Part shown: positions 53,110-62,002 of the stretch, piece by piece | Layout of the letters: the number at the start of each line of letters is the position of its first letter | Position numbering within the stretch: position 1 is the stretch's first letter | Origin: an uncultured Clostridia bacterium | GTDB lineage: Bacteria; Bacillota; Clostridia; Saccharofermentanales; Saccharofermentanaceae | Reading direction: 5' to 3' | Length of the DNA: 64,000 nt | Assembly: GCA_937876985.1 (NCBI GenBank) | Contig: CALEFT010000009.1 | Location: 15,697 to 79,696 of the forward strand | Position numbers and translations under genes: made by a program | The notes under the pieces: model-generated | Databases searched by the model: none | What the model saw: the letters and a program-made list of their open reading frames with translations, nothing else | Told to the model about the DNA's origin: nothing

Positions 53110-54231
53110 ATGAGAGTTGTTTTTTTAGGGTATCAAGATATATTTGGTAATGTTAATAATGGTGGCATACAGGGGTCTCGTCGAAACTATGATTTAGTAT
53201 CTAGCTTCAGCGAGGTATTTGTTGCATTACTTAGTAACAATAATAATCAGACGTCATCACCAGATAATGTGAAGAACTTTCCTATGTTGACTAAAAAAAT
53301 AGATGTACTATTTGCAGCGTTAGGTTTAAGAAAATGGTATTCAAAATGGGTAGAAAAAGAAATAGTACAATACATTATAGATAAAAAACCAGATATTTTG
53401 TTTTTGGATGGTTCTATATTCGGGAGTATTCTAACAAAGATTCCTAATTCCATCAAAAGCGTTGTTTATTTTCATAATGTTGAAGCAGATTATGCATTAA
53501 ACAAGGTTAAAAATGAAGGTGTTCAATATTTGCCATCATATTTTGCATCAATGTATAATGAAAAACAATCCGCTAAGTTAGCCGATTGTTTAGTCTCCTT
53601 AAACTTACGTGATGGTAGACGAATAGAGGAATTATACAAAAGAAATCCTGATTATTATCTTCCAGTTTCTTTTTATGATCGATTGGATTCATCTAAAATA
53701 AAAAGGGATAGTACGTCGCGAAACTTATTGTTTATAGGCTCTCTTTTTGCTCCAAATTATCATGGAATTAAATGGTTTGTTGATAAAGTAATGCCGCGTT
53801 TGGAAGGTTTTCATTTAACAATTGTCGGAAAAGATTTTGAACAAAAAAAAGAGGAATTAGAATCGGATTGTGTTTCAGTAATTGGAACTGTTGACGATTT
53901 GTCAGAGTATTACTATACTTTTTCAACTTTAGTAATGCCAATTCACTATGGTGCTGGAATGAAAGTAAAGACAGCAGAAGCAATGATGTATGGAGCTACT
54001 ATTTTTGCTACTGATGAAGCATTGGAAGGTTATAATGTAGATGCTGTGCGCGGCATTTATAGATGTAATACGGAGGATGAATTTGTTGATAGTATTAACA
54101 AAGCTTATCTAAGCGGAGAGATAGAGATTTTTGCCGAAGAAGTTAGAAATGTCTATTTGGATAATAATAATACTGAAAGACATATGTCGGCATTTAAAGA
54201 AAAGATGGAAGAATTGGTGTATGATAAATAA
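53110..54231 (+). CDS. Glycosyltransferase family 1/4-like
   Basis: 373 residues, GT-B fold. The N-terminus is MRVVFLGYQDIFGNVNNGG and the acceptor domain includes VYFHNVEADYAL. The donor domain has SRNLLFIGSLFAPNYHGIKW (about 198) and the LVMPIHYGAGMKVKTAEAMM segment (about 275). This GIKWF/HYGAGMK pattern is typical of Glyco_trans_1_4 enzymes of O-antigen and capsule loci. It is the first gene of a visibly AT-richer cluster, with a GGAGAGAAGTGT ribosome site. The sugar is unknown; heptose is possible given the pathway genes downstream. Confidence 0.88.
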   Translation: MRVVFLGYQDIFGNVNNGGIQGSRRNYDLVSSFSEVFVALLSNNNNQTSSPDNVKNFPMLTKKIDVLFAALGLRKWYSKWVEKEIVQYIIDKKPDILFLDGSIFGSILTKIPNSIKSVVYFHNVEADYALNKVKNEGVQYLPSYFASMYNEKQSAKLADCLVSLNLRDGRRIEELYKRNPDYYLPVSFYDRLDSSKIKRDSTSRNLLFIGSLFAPNYHGIKWFVDKVMPRLEGFHLTIVGKDFEQKKEELESDCVSVIGTVDDLSEYYYTFSTLVMPIHYGAGMKVKTAEAMMYGATIFATDEALEGYNVDAVRGIYRCNTEDEFVDSINKAYLSGEIEIFAEEVRNVYLDNNNTERHMSAFKEKMEELVYDK

Positions 54232-55969
54232 ATTATTGAAAAATAATAAAATATCGAAAAGTAATAATAGCTGGATAGCATTGTTTTTGTTGCTTTTATT
54301 TTTCTTATCTGTTTCTTATTGTTCTTGGATAACTAATATTTGTACTGTGTGGGAATTGCCTGATGAATATGGGTATTTGGCTAATGCTGAGTATTTTTCA
54401 TTGAAAAAATGGGTTCCAGTAACTACATCTTACTACGGATTTGGATACTCTTTGTTATTAGTACCTTTATTCCACATATTTGGTCATGGTGTAAATGTTA
54501 TAAAGGGAGCTATTTTTATTAATACAATTTGTGTTTTAATAGCTTATTTTTTGATAACGCGATTAGCAATTAAGCTTTATCCTAGATTATCAAAAGTTAG
54601 TATTGTATTTATAGCTTTTACACTATCAATCTTTCCAGGACTATTTGCGAATTCTTTTAAAGTTTTTTCCGAGAGTTTGTTGTACTTGTTGATATGGTTG
54701 ATATGGAATATCTTCTATGATTGTATACATGAGAATAAAACTATAAAGTATATTTTATTAGCTTTAGTATTGTCTTGGAGTTTTTTTGTTCATACAAGAT
54801 CTATTGCAATAATAGTAACAATGGGAATGCTTTTATTTCTATTAATTTTTACTAAGGATAAGAGACTAAATGTAAAAAACATAATTATATGTATTTTTTC
54901 ATTGATACTATTTGTTATTCTAGGTTATTGTGTTAAACAAGAATTATTATCGGAAGTATATACCTTGCCATTAGTTGAGAATGGTTCTAAGAATGCAACT
55001 TACGTAAATACAATCAATGGTAATTGGATTATAGAAAGGATAAAATGGTTTTTTTCCGAAGACTTTTTTTACTATTTGATTTCGTTATGTTGCAAGATGT
55101 TTTATTTGGGAGTTAGTACTTGTGGGATAGCTTATATTTCAATTATTATTGGAATAAGAAAACTATATAAAATAATCAAATATAAGGAAATTGGAGACGA
55201 TTCAAATTTTATAGAAAGTGGATTCTTTATATCATTTGCTGTAATGATTGTTGCAGTATTGTTTGCTGGAGCTGGAATGCTTGATAATGTATCGTTTTTT
55301 TTCTATGGACGATATTATGAATATCTGGTTCCAGAGTTAGTATTGATGGGTTTAGCTTCATTCATAACAAATAAAGAGATGAAGAATGTTTTAAATATAG
55401 TTCCACTTGTATGGCTTTTTTCTGTTATAGGTTCTATTTCCCTAACAAAATTTATTACTAACAATAGATTTGTTCTAGATACTAACAGGATAGCAGGTTT
55501 TAGCCTAATAACAAATGAGTATAACAATTATTCTGATGCAATAATTAGACTATACTGTTTGGGAACATTACTTCTAATACTAGTTATAATTATTTCTAGG
55601 ATTAAACATAAAGAAATAGTCTTAATCCCTCTAATGCTATTCTTTGCGCTTTCTAATAATATGAATATTAAAACGATTGTTGATAATAATAATGTTTCTA
55701 GTCGTGATAATGAGATTATTTATTATTTAGAAGAGGAATGTAATTATAAGGACATCTATTTTTTGAAGACTGAATATAAGTATGACTACGGTTTTACAAG
55801 GTTGATTGCATTGATTGATTCTGCAAATGTAATAATTATTAATGAAGATGATATAGAAACTATACCTGATGGAGTATTATTTATCGGGTATAATGATTTA
55901 TTATCTCAAACAGATTTGAATTGTGAAATGATTGCTACTGGAGGTTTTTTTGGCTTATATCAAAGGTGA
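54221..55969 (+). CDS. Polytopic membrane protein, GT-C (GT39)-like glycosyltransferase
   Basis: 582 residues from the ATG at 54221, overlapping the previous gene by 11 bases; a longer reading from 54131 lies inside that gene and is rejected. About 11 TM segments in the first 510 residues, then an extracytoplasmic tail. The first external loop has WELPDEYGYLANAEYFSLKKW, matching the acidic D-E motif of lipid-phosphate-sugar-dependent GT-C enzymes. It would transfer a sugar outside the membrane from a polyprenyl carrier. Assignment is by topology and motif; an alternative is a capsule polymerase (Wzy-like). Confidence 0.65.
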   Translation: MINKLLKNNKISKSNNSWIALFLLLLFFLSVSYCSWITNICTVWELPDEYGYLANAEYFSLKKWVPVTTSYYGFGYSLLLVPLFHIFGHGVNVIKGAIFINTICVLIAYFLITRLAIKLYPRLSKVSIVFIAFTLSIFPGLFANSFKVFSESLLYLLIWLIWNIFYDCIHENKTIKYILLALVLSWSFFVHTRSIAIIVTMGMLLFLLIFTKDKRLNVKNIIICIFSLILFVILGYCVKQELLSEVYTLPLVENGSKNATYVNTINGNWIIERIKWFFSEDFFYYLISLCCKMFYLGVSTCGIAYISIIIGIRKLYKIIKYKEIGDDSNFIESGFFISFAVMIVAVLFAGAGMLDNVSFFFYGRYYEYLVPELVLMGLASFITNKEMKNVLNIVPLVWLFSVIGSISLTKFITNNRFVLDTNRIAGFSLITNEYNNYSDAIIRLYCLGTLLLILVIIISRIKHKEIVLIPLMLFFALSNNMNIKTIVDNNNVSSRDNEIIYYLEEECNYKDIYFLKTEYKYDYGFTRLIALIDSANVIIINEDDIETIPDGVLFIGYNDLLSQTDLNCEMIATGGFFGLYQR

Positions 55970-55988
55970 AGCATAAAAACAGGAGTTT

Positions 55989-57500
55989 ATGGACAGACAA
56001 CGTAAGAATTCTTTATTAATAACGATTAGTCATATTGGTGTTCAGGTATCATTGGCACTTCTTAGTTTTATTGTGCCTAAAGTGTTGTTGGATATTTATG
56101 GTTCTACAATTAATGGTTTGATTAATTCGATTACTCAGATGTTGACGTATGTCGCCTTGGTAGAAGCAGGAATCGGAAATGCTGCAATTGCGGCACTATA
56201 TGGTCCACTGAGTATGAACGACTATGAAAAATCAAATAGTATTCTATCTATTGCTAATGTTAAGTATGAAAAGGCTAGCATAATATATGTAATCATCAGT
56301 ATAGTCTTATCGTTGTTTTATGCCTTCATTGTTCAAGGTGAAGTATCCTATGACTTTGTTGTATTCATGTTTGTCTTAATATCTTTATCCTATGCAGTGG
56401 ATTTTATATTTATCGGTAAGTATAAAGTTTTATTAGTAGCGGATCATAGATATTTCGTTTTAAATGCTGCGAGAATCGTATCAACGTTATTGACTTTAAT
56501 ATTATCAATCATCTTGTTATGGATGGGTTTTTCAGTATTAGTTGTCAAGTTCATCGCAATTATGACTAGATTAGTAGAAGTTGTAATTATTGTTTGTTAT
56601 GTAAAGAAAAAATACGAGTGGGTAGATTTCAAAAGCAATCTAGGAAAGAATAAACTAGAACAACAATCAAATGCTCTAATTCATCAGATTGCTAATGTCG
56701 TTATTTATAATACTGATTTAGTGGTACTTACTTTATTGTTGCCAGATTCTTTAAAGGAAGCTAGTGTATATACCGTTTATATATTGCCTTTCAGTGTAAT
56801 TAATAATGTTTTGGTAGCGCTGAATAATTCCGTTTCTCCGATTCTAGGTATAAATTATGCAAAGAAAGAAAACGACAAACTAAAGAAAATGTATGAGAAT
56901 TACGAATCAGCTTTTTTAATAATAATGTTTTTGTTATATTCTTGCTATGCTGTTTTGGCTGTGCCATTTGTAATGTGCTATACGAATAATGTAACGGATG
57001 TTAATTATTATCGTCCACTTGTTGCTATTTTGGTTGCTATGGCAGGTATCACTTGCCAAATACATGATCCCTCAATTACAATAATTACTGCTACAGGAAA
57101 GTATAAGGAAACTCAGAATTATGTTATTTTAGAAGCAATAATCAATATTGTTCTTTCAGTGATTCTGGTTTATTTTTGTGGTATTGTCGGTGTTTTAATA
57201 GGAACCGTAATAGGTCATATGGTTTCAAGTGTACTGATTATTAATTATGCAAACAAGAGGATTCTAAACAGAGGAAATAAGAAAACTTACAAACTTGTAG
57301 CAATAAATTCTATCGCATTGATTATAATATTACTATTAGAGTTTAAATCATTACTATATCTTAGAGGGTGGGGAGACTTTATACTTGCTGGGATTGTTTG
57401 TTTGGTTTTGAATATGTGTTGTTTAATTATTTTCAATTTTAAAGAGGTAAGAAAACTAATTGGAATATTGTGTGTCAGGAAGAATAAAAGGAATGCGTAA
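55989..57500 (+). CDS. Polysaccharide flippase (MOP family, Wzx-like)
   Basis: 503 residues with 12-14 hydrophobic segments. The start ISHIGVQVSLALLSFIVPKVLLDIYGSTING and VALVEAGIGNAAIAALYGPLSM are typical of Wzx-type flippases, which turn lipid-linked oligosaccharides to the outer face. It follows the GT-C-like gene by 19 bases, consistent with an export module for a surface glycan built from the sugars made by the following genes. Confidence 0.88.
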   Translation: MDRQRKNSLLITISHIGVQVSLALLSFIVPKVLLDIYGSTINGLINSITQMLTYVALVEAGIGNAAIAALYGPLSMNDYEKSNSILSIANVKYEKASIIYVIISIVLSLFYAFIVQGEVSYDFVVFMFVLISLSYAVDFIFIGKYKVLLVADHRYFVLNAARIVSTLLTLILSIILLWMGFSVLVVKFIAIMTRLVEVVIIVCYVKKKYEWVDFKSNLGKNKLEQQSNALIHQIANVVIYNTDLVVLTLLLPDSLKEASVYTVYILPFSVINNVLVALNNSVSPILGINYAKKENDKLKKMYENYESAFLIIMFLLYSCYAVLAVPFVMCYTNNVTDVNYYRPLVAILVAMAGITCQIHDPSITIITATGKYKETQNYVILEAIINIVLSVILVYFCGIVGVLIGTVIGHMVSSVLIINYANKRILNRGNKKTYKLVAINSIALIIILLLEFKSLLYLRGWGDFILAGIVCLVLNMCCLIIFNFKEVRKLIGILCVRKNKRNA

Positions 57501-57553
57501 TTTGAAAGATATTTCTTATAAATATTACGATGGTTTTATGAAGGAGGATTATT

Positions 57554-58561
57554 ATGATTATTTCTCAAACGCCATTTAGGATGTCTTTTTTTGGTGGCGG
57601 AACAGATATGGAAGAATATTTTAAGGAGCATGGTGGTAGAGTGCTATCCACTACCTTTGATAAATATTGTTATGTTAATGTTAGACATTTGCCTAGATTT
57701 TTTGATTATTCTACTGAACTATCTTATTCTCAAATAGAGAGAGTTAATAATATAGATGATATAGATCATCCAGCTATAAAGAATGCTATTAAGATGCTAG
57801 ATATGCGTGAGATTAGATTAACTTATGAAGCAGATTTGCCAGCTAGAAGTGGACTTGGAACAAGTAGTTCTTTTGCTGTTGGTATGCTTAATGCTTTTTA
57901 TGCTTTGAAAGGCAAGTATGCTGATAAAAGGAAATTAGCAGATGATGCAATCTATTTGGAACGTGTTTTATGTAACGAAGCAGGCGGTTGGCAAGATCAA
58001 ATCGCTGCCGCATATGGAGGCTTTAATAGAATTGAGTTTAATGAGAATGGTTACGAGGTTTTTCCAGTTGTTATTTTTCCTGAAAAAAAGGAAATGTTAA
58101 ATGATAACCTTATGATGTTTTTTACTGGGTTTACAAGATTTTCTGCGGAAATTCAGAAAAGCAATAATTCTAACACTATTGATAAATTAGCATATTTGAA
58201 GGAGATGGCATCTTTAGTAACTGAGGCTGAAAAAGTCTTAGTCAATAAGCATAGTGATCTTAATGAATTCGGACGGTTATTAGACTACACATGGAAATTA
58301 AAGAAACAAACTGGTAGTAAAGTATCAAGTACTGAAATTGATGATGTCTATAATATTGGCATCAAAGCTGGTGCTACTGGAGGAAAACTATTAGGCGCTG
58401 GTGGCGGTGGATTCTTTGTTTTCTACGTTGAAAAAGATAAACAAGAATCTGTTCGTAAAGCACTAGAGAAATTTATGTATGTTCCGTTTAGATTTGAGAA
58501 TTCAGGTGCAAGAATAATTCACTATACTCCAGAACTTTATGATTTTGGAGGTGAAAACTAA
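57554..58561 (+). CDS. hddA: D-glycero-D-manno-heptose 7-phosphate kinase (HddA-like GHMP kinase)
   Basis: 335 residues, GHMP kinase fold. The opening ISQTPFRMSFFGGGTDMEEYF is characteristic of HddA and related sugar kinases. The ATP loop is LPARSGLGTSSSFAVGML (about 92-109), with GGWQDQIAAAYGG and C-terminal GATGGKLLGAGGGGFFVF. It phosphorylates D,D-heptose 7-phosphate at C1 to the 1,7-bisphosphate. AAGGAGGATTATT precedes the ATG. The three genes hddA, hddC-gmhB and gmhA overlap or abut, so pathway function is well supported. Confidence 0.9.
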   Translation: MIISQTPFRMSFFGGGTDMEEYFKEHGGRVLSTTFDKYCYVNVRHLPRFFDYSTELSYSQIERVNNIDDIDHPAIKNAIKMLDMREIRLTYEADLPARSGLGTSSSFAVGMLNAFYALKGKYADKRKLADDAIYLERVLCNEAGGWQDQIAAAYGGFNRIEFNENGYEVFPVVIFPEKKEMLNDNLMMFFTGFTRFSAEIQKSNNSNTIDKLAYLKEMASLVTEAEKVLVNKHSDLNEFGRLLDYTWKLKKQTGSKVSSTEIDDVYNIGIKAGATGGKLLGAGGGGFFVFYVEKDKQESVRKALEKFMYVPFRFENSGARIIHYTPELYDFGGEN

Positions 58562-59841
58562 TGAAAGTTGTAATAATGGCAGGTGGTAAAGGGACTCGAA
58601 TTGCAAGTGTAAATTCTGAAGTTCCTAAGCCTATGATAAGGATTAATGATAAGCCTATACTTCAATACATTATTGAGAATCTAAAGGAACAAGGTTTAAT
58701 TGATTATTATTTGATCGTTGGTTACTTAGGTAGTGTGATAAAGGATTACTTTGGTGATGGTGCGAAATATGGAGTTAATATTCAATATATTGTTGAGAAA
58801 GAACCATTAGGTACGGCTGGAGCTCTTTATTATTTGAAAGACCAGATACAAGATGATTTTCTATTGGTAAATGGTGATGTGATTTTTGATATTAATGTGA
58901 ATAGATTCTACATGCATCACAAGGCTAATAATTGCATAGCTACAATTTTTACACATCCTAATTCACATCCGTATGATAGCGGTTTGATTTTTGCTTCAGA
59001 TGATGGAAAAGTTTATAAATGGCTATCTAAAGAAGAAGAGAGAACTTGGTACAAGAATAGAGTTAATGCAGGTATTCATATGCTTTCTCCAAGAGTATTT
59101 GAGTTCTTTACGGAACTCAAAAAAACCGACTTGGATAGGGATATTCTAAAACCACTAATTCCTATTCGTGAACTGTGTGTTTATGATTCTCCTGAATATG
59201 TAAAGGATATGGGGACACCAGACCGCTTTGCTTTAGTTTCAAAAGAATTAATTGCATGTATGCCAAAAAAGAAAAACTTAGAAACTAAACAAAAGGCGAT
59301 TTTTTTAGATAGAGATGGTACTATAAATAAATATGTAGGTTTTCTACGTAATATCGACGATTTTGAGTTAATTGATGGTGTAGCGGAATCAATTAAAAGA
59401 GTTAATGAAAGTGGTTATCTTACTATTGTTATCTCAAATCAACCTGTAATTGCTCGGGGTGAGGTTACAGAGTCAGAACTCGAAATGATTCATAATAAAA
59501 TGGAGACGCTTTTAGGCGACTATGGTTCGTATGTTGATGATATTTTCTATTGCCCACATCATCCGGATAAAGGATTTGAAGGTGAAATCGAATCATTAAA
59601 AATAGACTGTAATTGTAGAAAACCAAAACCAGGATTATTATTCAAAGCTGCTGAAAAGTATAATATAGATTTAGCTAACTCCTGGATGATAGGGGACAGA
59701 GATAATGATATTTTGGCTGGGAAGAATGCTGGATGTAACGTGTTAGGTATTGGAGATAAAATTTCTATAGAGGATGTTACTGTTTGTGCCTCTTTGCCAG
59801 AGTGTATTGAATTAATATTGGGAGAAATAGACGATGAGTGA
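58561..59841 (+). CDS. Fusion of heptose-1-phosphate nucleotidyltransferase (HddC) and D,D-heptose bisphosphate phosphatase (GmhB)
   Basis: 426 residues. Residues 1-230 are a nucleotidyltransferase: VVIMAGGKGTRIASVNSEVPKPM, FLLVNGDVIFDI and RVNAGIHMLSP; HddC uses GTP to activate heptose 1-phosphate. Residues about 240-426 are a HAD phosphatase: KAIFLDRDGTINKYVG (catalytic DxD), ISNQPVIARGEVT, the zinc loop CPHHPDKG to CNCRKPKPG, and MIGDRDNDILAGKNAG. GmhB removes the C7 phosphate before nucleotidyl transfer. Thus steps 3 and 4 of the pathway are on one chain. The start overlaps the hddA stop by one base (TAATG). Confidence 0.9.
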   Translation: MKVVIMAGGKGTRIASVNSEVPKPMIRINDKPILQYIIENLKEQGLIDYYLIVGYLGSVIKDYFGDGAKYGVNIQYIVEKEPLGTAGALYYLKDQIQDDFLLVNGDVIFDINVNRFYMHHKANNCIATIFTHPNSHPYDSGLIFASDDGKVYKWLSKEEERTWYKNRVNAGIHMLSPRVFEFFTELKKTDLDRDILKPLIPIRELCVYDSPEYVKDMGTPDRFALVSKELIACMPKKKNLETKQKAIFLDRDGTINKYVGFLRNIDDFELIDGVAESIKRVNESGYLTIVISNQPVIARGEVTESELEMIHNKMETLLGDYGSYVDDIFYCPHHPDKGFEGEIESLKIDCNCRKPKPGLLFKAAEKYNIDLANSWMIGDRDNDILAGKNAGCNVLGIGDKISIEDVTVCASLPECIELILGEIDDE

Positions 59842-60490
59842 GATTATATTAAATAACTTAATACAGCGTTATCCATCTCTGACTTCATGTCAGGATGATA
59901 TTCTTTTGATGTATTCTCTTTTGAAGTCAACTTATGAGAATGGTAATAAACTTTTAGTTGCTGGAAATGGTGGAAGTTGTGCAGATGCTGATCATATAGT
60001 TGGTGAATTGATGAAAGGATTCTGCTCAGATCGTAAGATTAATGATGCTATTAAACAGAACATTAAAAATGCTACAGATAGTAATGAAGATGCTGAATAT
60101 CTTTGTGCTAAATTACAGGGTGCGTTACCAGTTATTTCACTACATAGTCAAAGTAGCCTTTTAACTGCCACTCTTAACGATATTGATAGTGATATTGTTT
60201 ATGCTCAGTCGATGTTAGGATATGGCAAAAAAGGTGATTGTTTTCTAGCTATATCTACATCTGGTAATTCAAGGAATGTTTTACTTGCTTGCATTGTAGC
60301 TAAATCAATAGGCGTTAAAGTTATCGGATTAACTGGAGCAAATGGAGGAAAACTTAAAGAAGTTGCAGATGTATGTGTTTGTGTGTCAGAGACAGAGACA
60401 TATAAGATTCAAGAACTACATTTGCCTATTTATCATGCTGTTTGTTTAATGCTAGAGAAGAGTTTTTTTACTGACACGGAGGAGATATGA
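59834..60490 (+). CDS. gmhA: Sedoheptulose-7-phosphate isomerase (GmhA)
   Basis: 218 residues, SIS domain. It makes D-glycero-D-manno-heptose 7-phosphate, the first step. LLVAGNGGSCADADHIVGEL (about 38-57) gives the zinc His and the catalytic Glu, LAISTSGNSRNVLLAC is the phosphate site, and the QELHLPIYHAVC end holds the second Gln/His pair. A short insertion (about 60-90) is longer than in E. coli GmhA. It overlaps the preceding gene by eight bases, so it is translationally coupled. The stop overlaps the ATG of the truncated glycosyltransferase by ATGA. Confidence 0.92.
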   Translation: MSEIILNNLIQRYPSLTSCQDDILLMYSLLKSTYENGNKLLVAGNGGSCADADHIVGELMKGFCSDRKINDAIKQNIKNATDSNEDAEYLCAKLQGALPVISLHSQSSLLTATLNDIDSDIVYAQSMLGYGKKGDCFLAISTSGNSRNVLLACIVAKSIGVKVIGLTGANGGKLKEVADVCVCVSETETYKIQELHLPIYHAVCLMLEKSFFTDTEEI

Positions 60491-60618
60491 GAAAGATTGT
60501 AATGATAGGACCAGTTTATCTTATTTAAATAGATTATCTTATTATGTTGGTTTATTGTATGGACAACGTAGCAAAAGTAAAGATGTTAAACTGTTTTCAT
60601 ATTCTATGCGGTAACCAA
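60487..60618 (+). pseudogene. Decayed N-terminus of a GT4 glycosyltransferase
   Basis: ATGA overlap with gmhA and a good GGAGGAGAT ribosome site start a peptide MRKIVMIGPVYLI that stops after 13 residues. After a gap of a few bases, another frame (60536-60615) reads LSYYVGLLYGQRSKSKDVKL then FSYSMR. Together these align with the first 47 residues of the intact GT4 at 21564 (MKKIVIVGPVYP... ISHYTGLMARNLRKEYEVEMISYKMQ), with about six residues missing at the gap. The rest of the gene is gone. A direct sign that the cluster was truncated here. Confidence 0.75.
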
Positions 60619-60742
60619 GGTAAAGATGGCAAGATTGATTTATTAATTAGGCCTTGTCACTAGATGCGATTTCACTTAATCTAAAAGAGATAGTTTTATT
60701 ATGATAATATAAACTGCATTTTTAATGCACTAGTTGTTGTGT

Positions 60743-60778
60743 AGGCAGTCGATTGTGTTTTAATCGGCTGCTTATTTT
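60743..60778 (+). terminator. Intrinsic terminator at the end of the glycan cluster
   Basis: AGGCAGTCGATT, loop GTGTTTT, AATCGGCTGCTT, then ATTTT. One G-U pair in the stem. Confidence 0.75.
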
Positions 60779-60789
60779 AGTTGGTAAAA

Positions 60790-60827
60790 TATTATGCTTT
60801 TCGAGAGGGGCGAATGAATGTATAATA
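60790..60827 (+). repeat. Copy 4 of conserved hairpin element
   Basis: The 16-mer core TGCTTTTCGAGAGGGG is at 60795-60810. TATTATGC (60790-60797) pairs with GTATAATA (60820-60827) with one G-U; the loop is 22 bases. No T-run follows. The right arm doubles as a possible -10 box (TATAAT at 60821-60826) for ychF. Confidence 0.65.
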
Positions 60828-60863
60828 AAGTGTTTGAATTAATGAATAGTGAGGCGATTTAAT

Positions 60864-61955
60864 ATGAAACTCGGAATTGTTGGACTTCCAAATGTTGGAA
60901 AGAGTACTTTGTTTAATGCGATTACTAAGGCTGGTGCGGAGAGTGCGAACTATCCTTTCTGTACGATTGAGCCAAATGTAGGCGTGGTGTCTGTGCCTGA
61001 TTCTAGGCTAGATGAGCTTGCGAAGATGTATGATCCGCAGAAGTACACTCCTGCTATTGTGGAGTTTGTAGATATTGCTGGACTTGTAAAGGGTGCGAGC
61101 AAGGGTGAAGGACTTGGAAATAAGTTTTTGTCAAATATTCGCGAAGTTGATGCAATTTGTCATGTAGTAAGATGCTTTGATGATACAAATGTAGTGCATG
61201 TTGATGGTGGAGCAGATCCAAAGAGAGATATCGAGACGATTGAACTAGAATTGATCCTTTCTGATATGGAAATTATGGAGAAGCGTATCGAGAAGACAAA
61301 GAAGATGATGAAGGGTGGCGATAAGTCTTTTGCTTCGGAGCTTGAGCTCCAGGAGAAGATTTATGAGGTTCTTTCTAATGAACAGCCTGCTAGAATTCTT
61401 GAGCTTGACGATGAAGAGAAGTTAATGGCAAGAGAATACCAGCTAATCTCGATGAAGCCAGTACTATATTGCGCAAATATTGCTGAGTCTGATATTAAGA
61501 ATCCAGATATTCCTTATGTGAATACTGTTAAGGAAATTGCTAACAAGACAGATAGTGGAGTTGTAGTAATTTCTGCTAAGATTGAGGAAGAGCTTAGCCA
61601 GTTAGAGCCAGAGGATAGAGAGATGTTCCTAGAGGATTTGGGAATTGACTCTGCTGGACTAGATAAGATGATTCAGGCTTCATATTCACTTCTTGGACTT
61701 ATCTCTTATTTGACAGCTGGTCCACAAGAGGTTCGTGCTTGGACAATTAAGAATGGAACAAAGGCGCCACAGGCTGCTGGTAAGATTCACTCTGATTTCG
61801 AGAGAGGATTTATTAGAGCAGAGGTTGTTGCTTTTGATGACTTGATGGCATGCGGTACATATGCTGCAGCTAGAGAGAAGGGTCTAGTACGAAGCGAAGG
61901 AAAAGAATATGTTATGAAGGACGGAGATGTAGTTCTCTTCAGATTTAACGTATAA
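60864..61955 (+). CDS. ychF: Redox-regulated ATPase YchF (Obg-like GTPase family)
   Basis: 363 residues from the ATG at 60864 (GAGGCG upstream). P-loop GLPNVGKSTLFNAIT at residue 6, DIAGLVKGASKGEGLGN switch II, NxxE in place of NKxD (CANIAESD), and the C-terminal TGS domain (about 278-360, LISYLTAGPQEVRAWTI, IHSDFERGFIRAEVV). YchF binds ATP rather than GTP and associates with ribosomes and proteasome-like complexes; it affects stress responses. Complete and typical in length. Confidence 0.95.
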   Translation: MKLGIVGLPNVGKSTLFNAITKAGAESANYPFCTIEPNVGVVSVPDSRLDELAKMYDPQKYTPAIVEFVDIAGLVKGASKGEGLGNKFLSNIREVDAICHVVRCFDDTNVVHVDGGADPKRDIETIELELILSDMEIMEKRIEKTKKMMKGGDKSFASELELQEKIYEVLSNEQPARILELDDEEKLMAREYQLISMKPVLYCANIAESDIKNPDIPYVNTVKEIANKTDSGVVVISAKIEEELSQLEPEDREMFLEDLGIDSAGLDKMIQASYSLLGLISYLTAGPQEVRAWTIKNGTKAPQAAGKIHSDFERGFIRAEVVAFDDLMACGTYAAAREKGLVRSEGKEYVMKDGDVVLFRFNV

Positions 61956-62002
61956 GAATTGTTATTTCTTGCGTTTCTGTGCTTCTTAGTTGTGGAGGAA
62001 AA

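Larger units (their letters stand above)
60619..60863. other. Intergenic region after the glycan cluster
   Basis: Holds no gene. It contains unplaced remnant sequence (60619-60720), a terminator at 60743-60778 and the fourth hairpin element at 60790-60827 before ychF. Confidence 0.6.

Noticed and set aside
54131..54220. Longer N-terminus for the GT-C-like membrane protein
   Set aside because: It overlaps 100 bases of the preceding glycosyltransferase gene in another frame; the ATG at 54221 gives a proper membrane protein start.
60795..60826. The conserved 16-mer as a -35 element of a promoter
   Set aside because: Only copy 4 has a TATAAT at suitable distance; copies 1-3 have none, so a promoter role does not explain the conservation.
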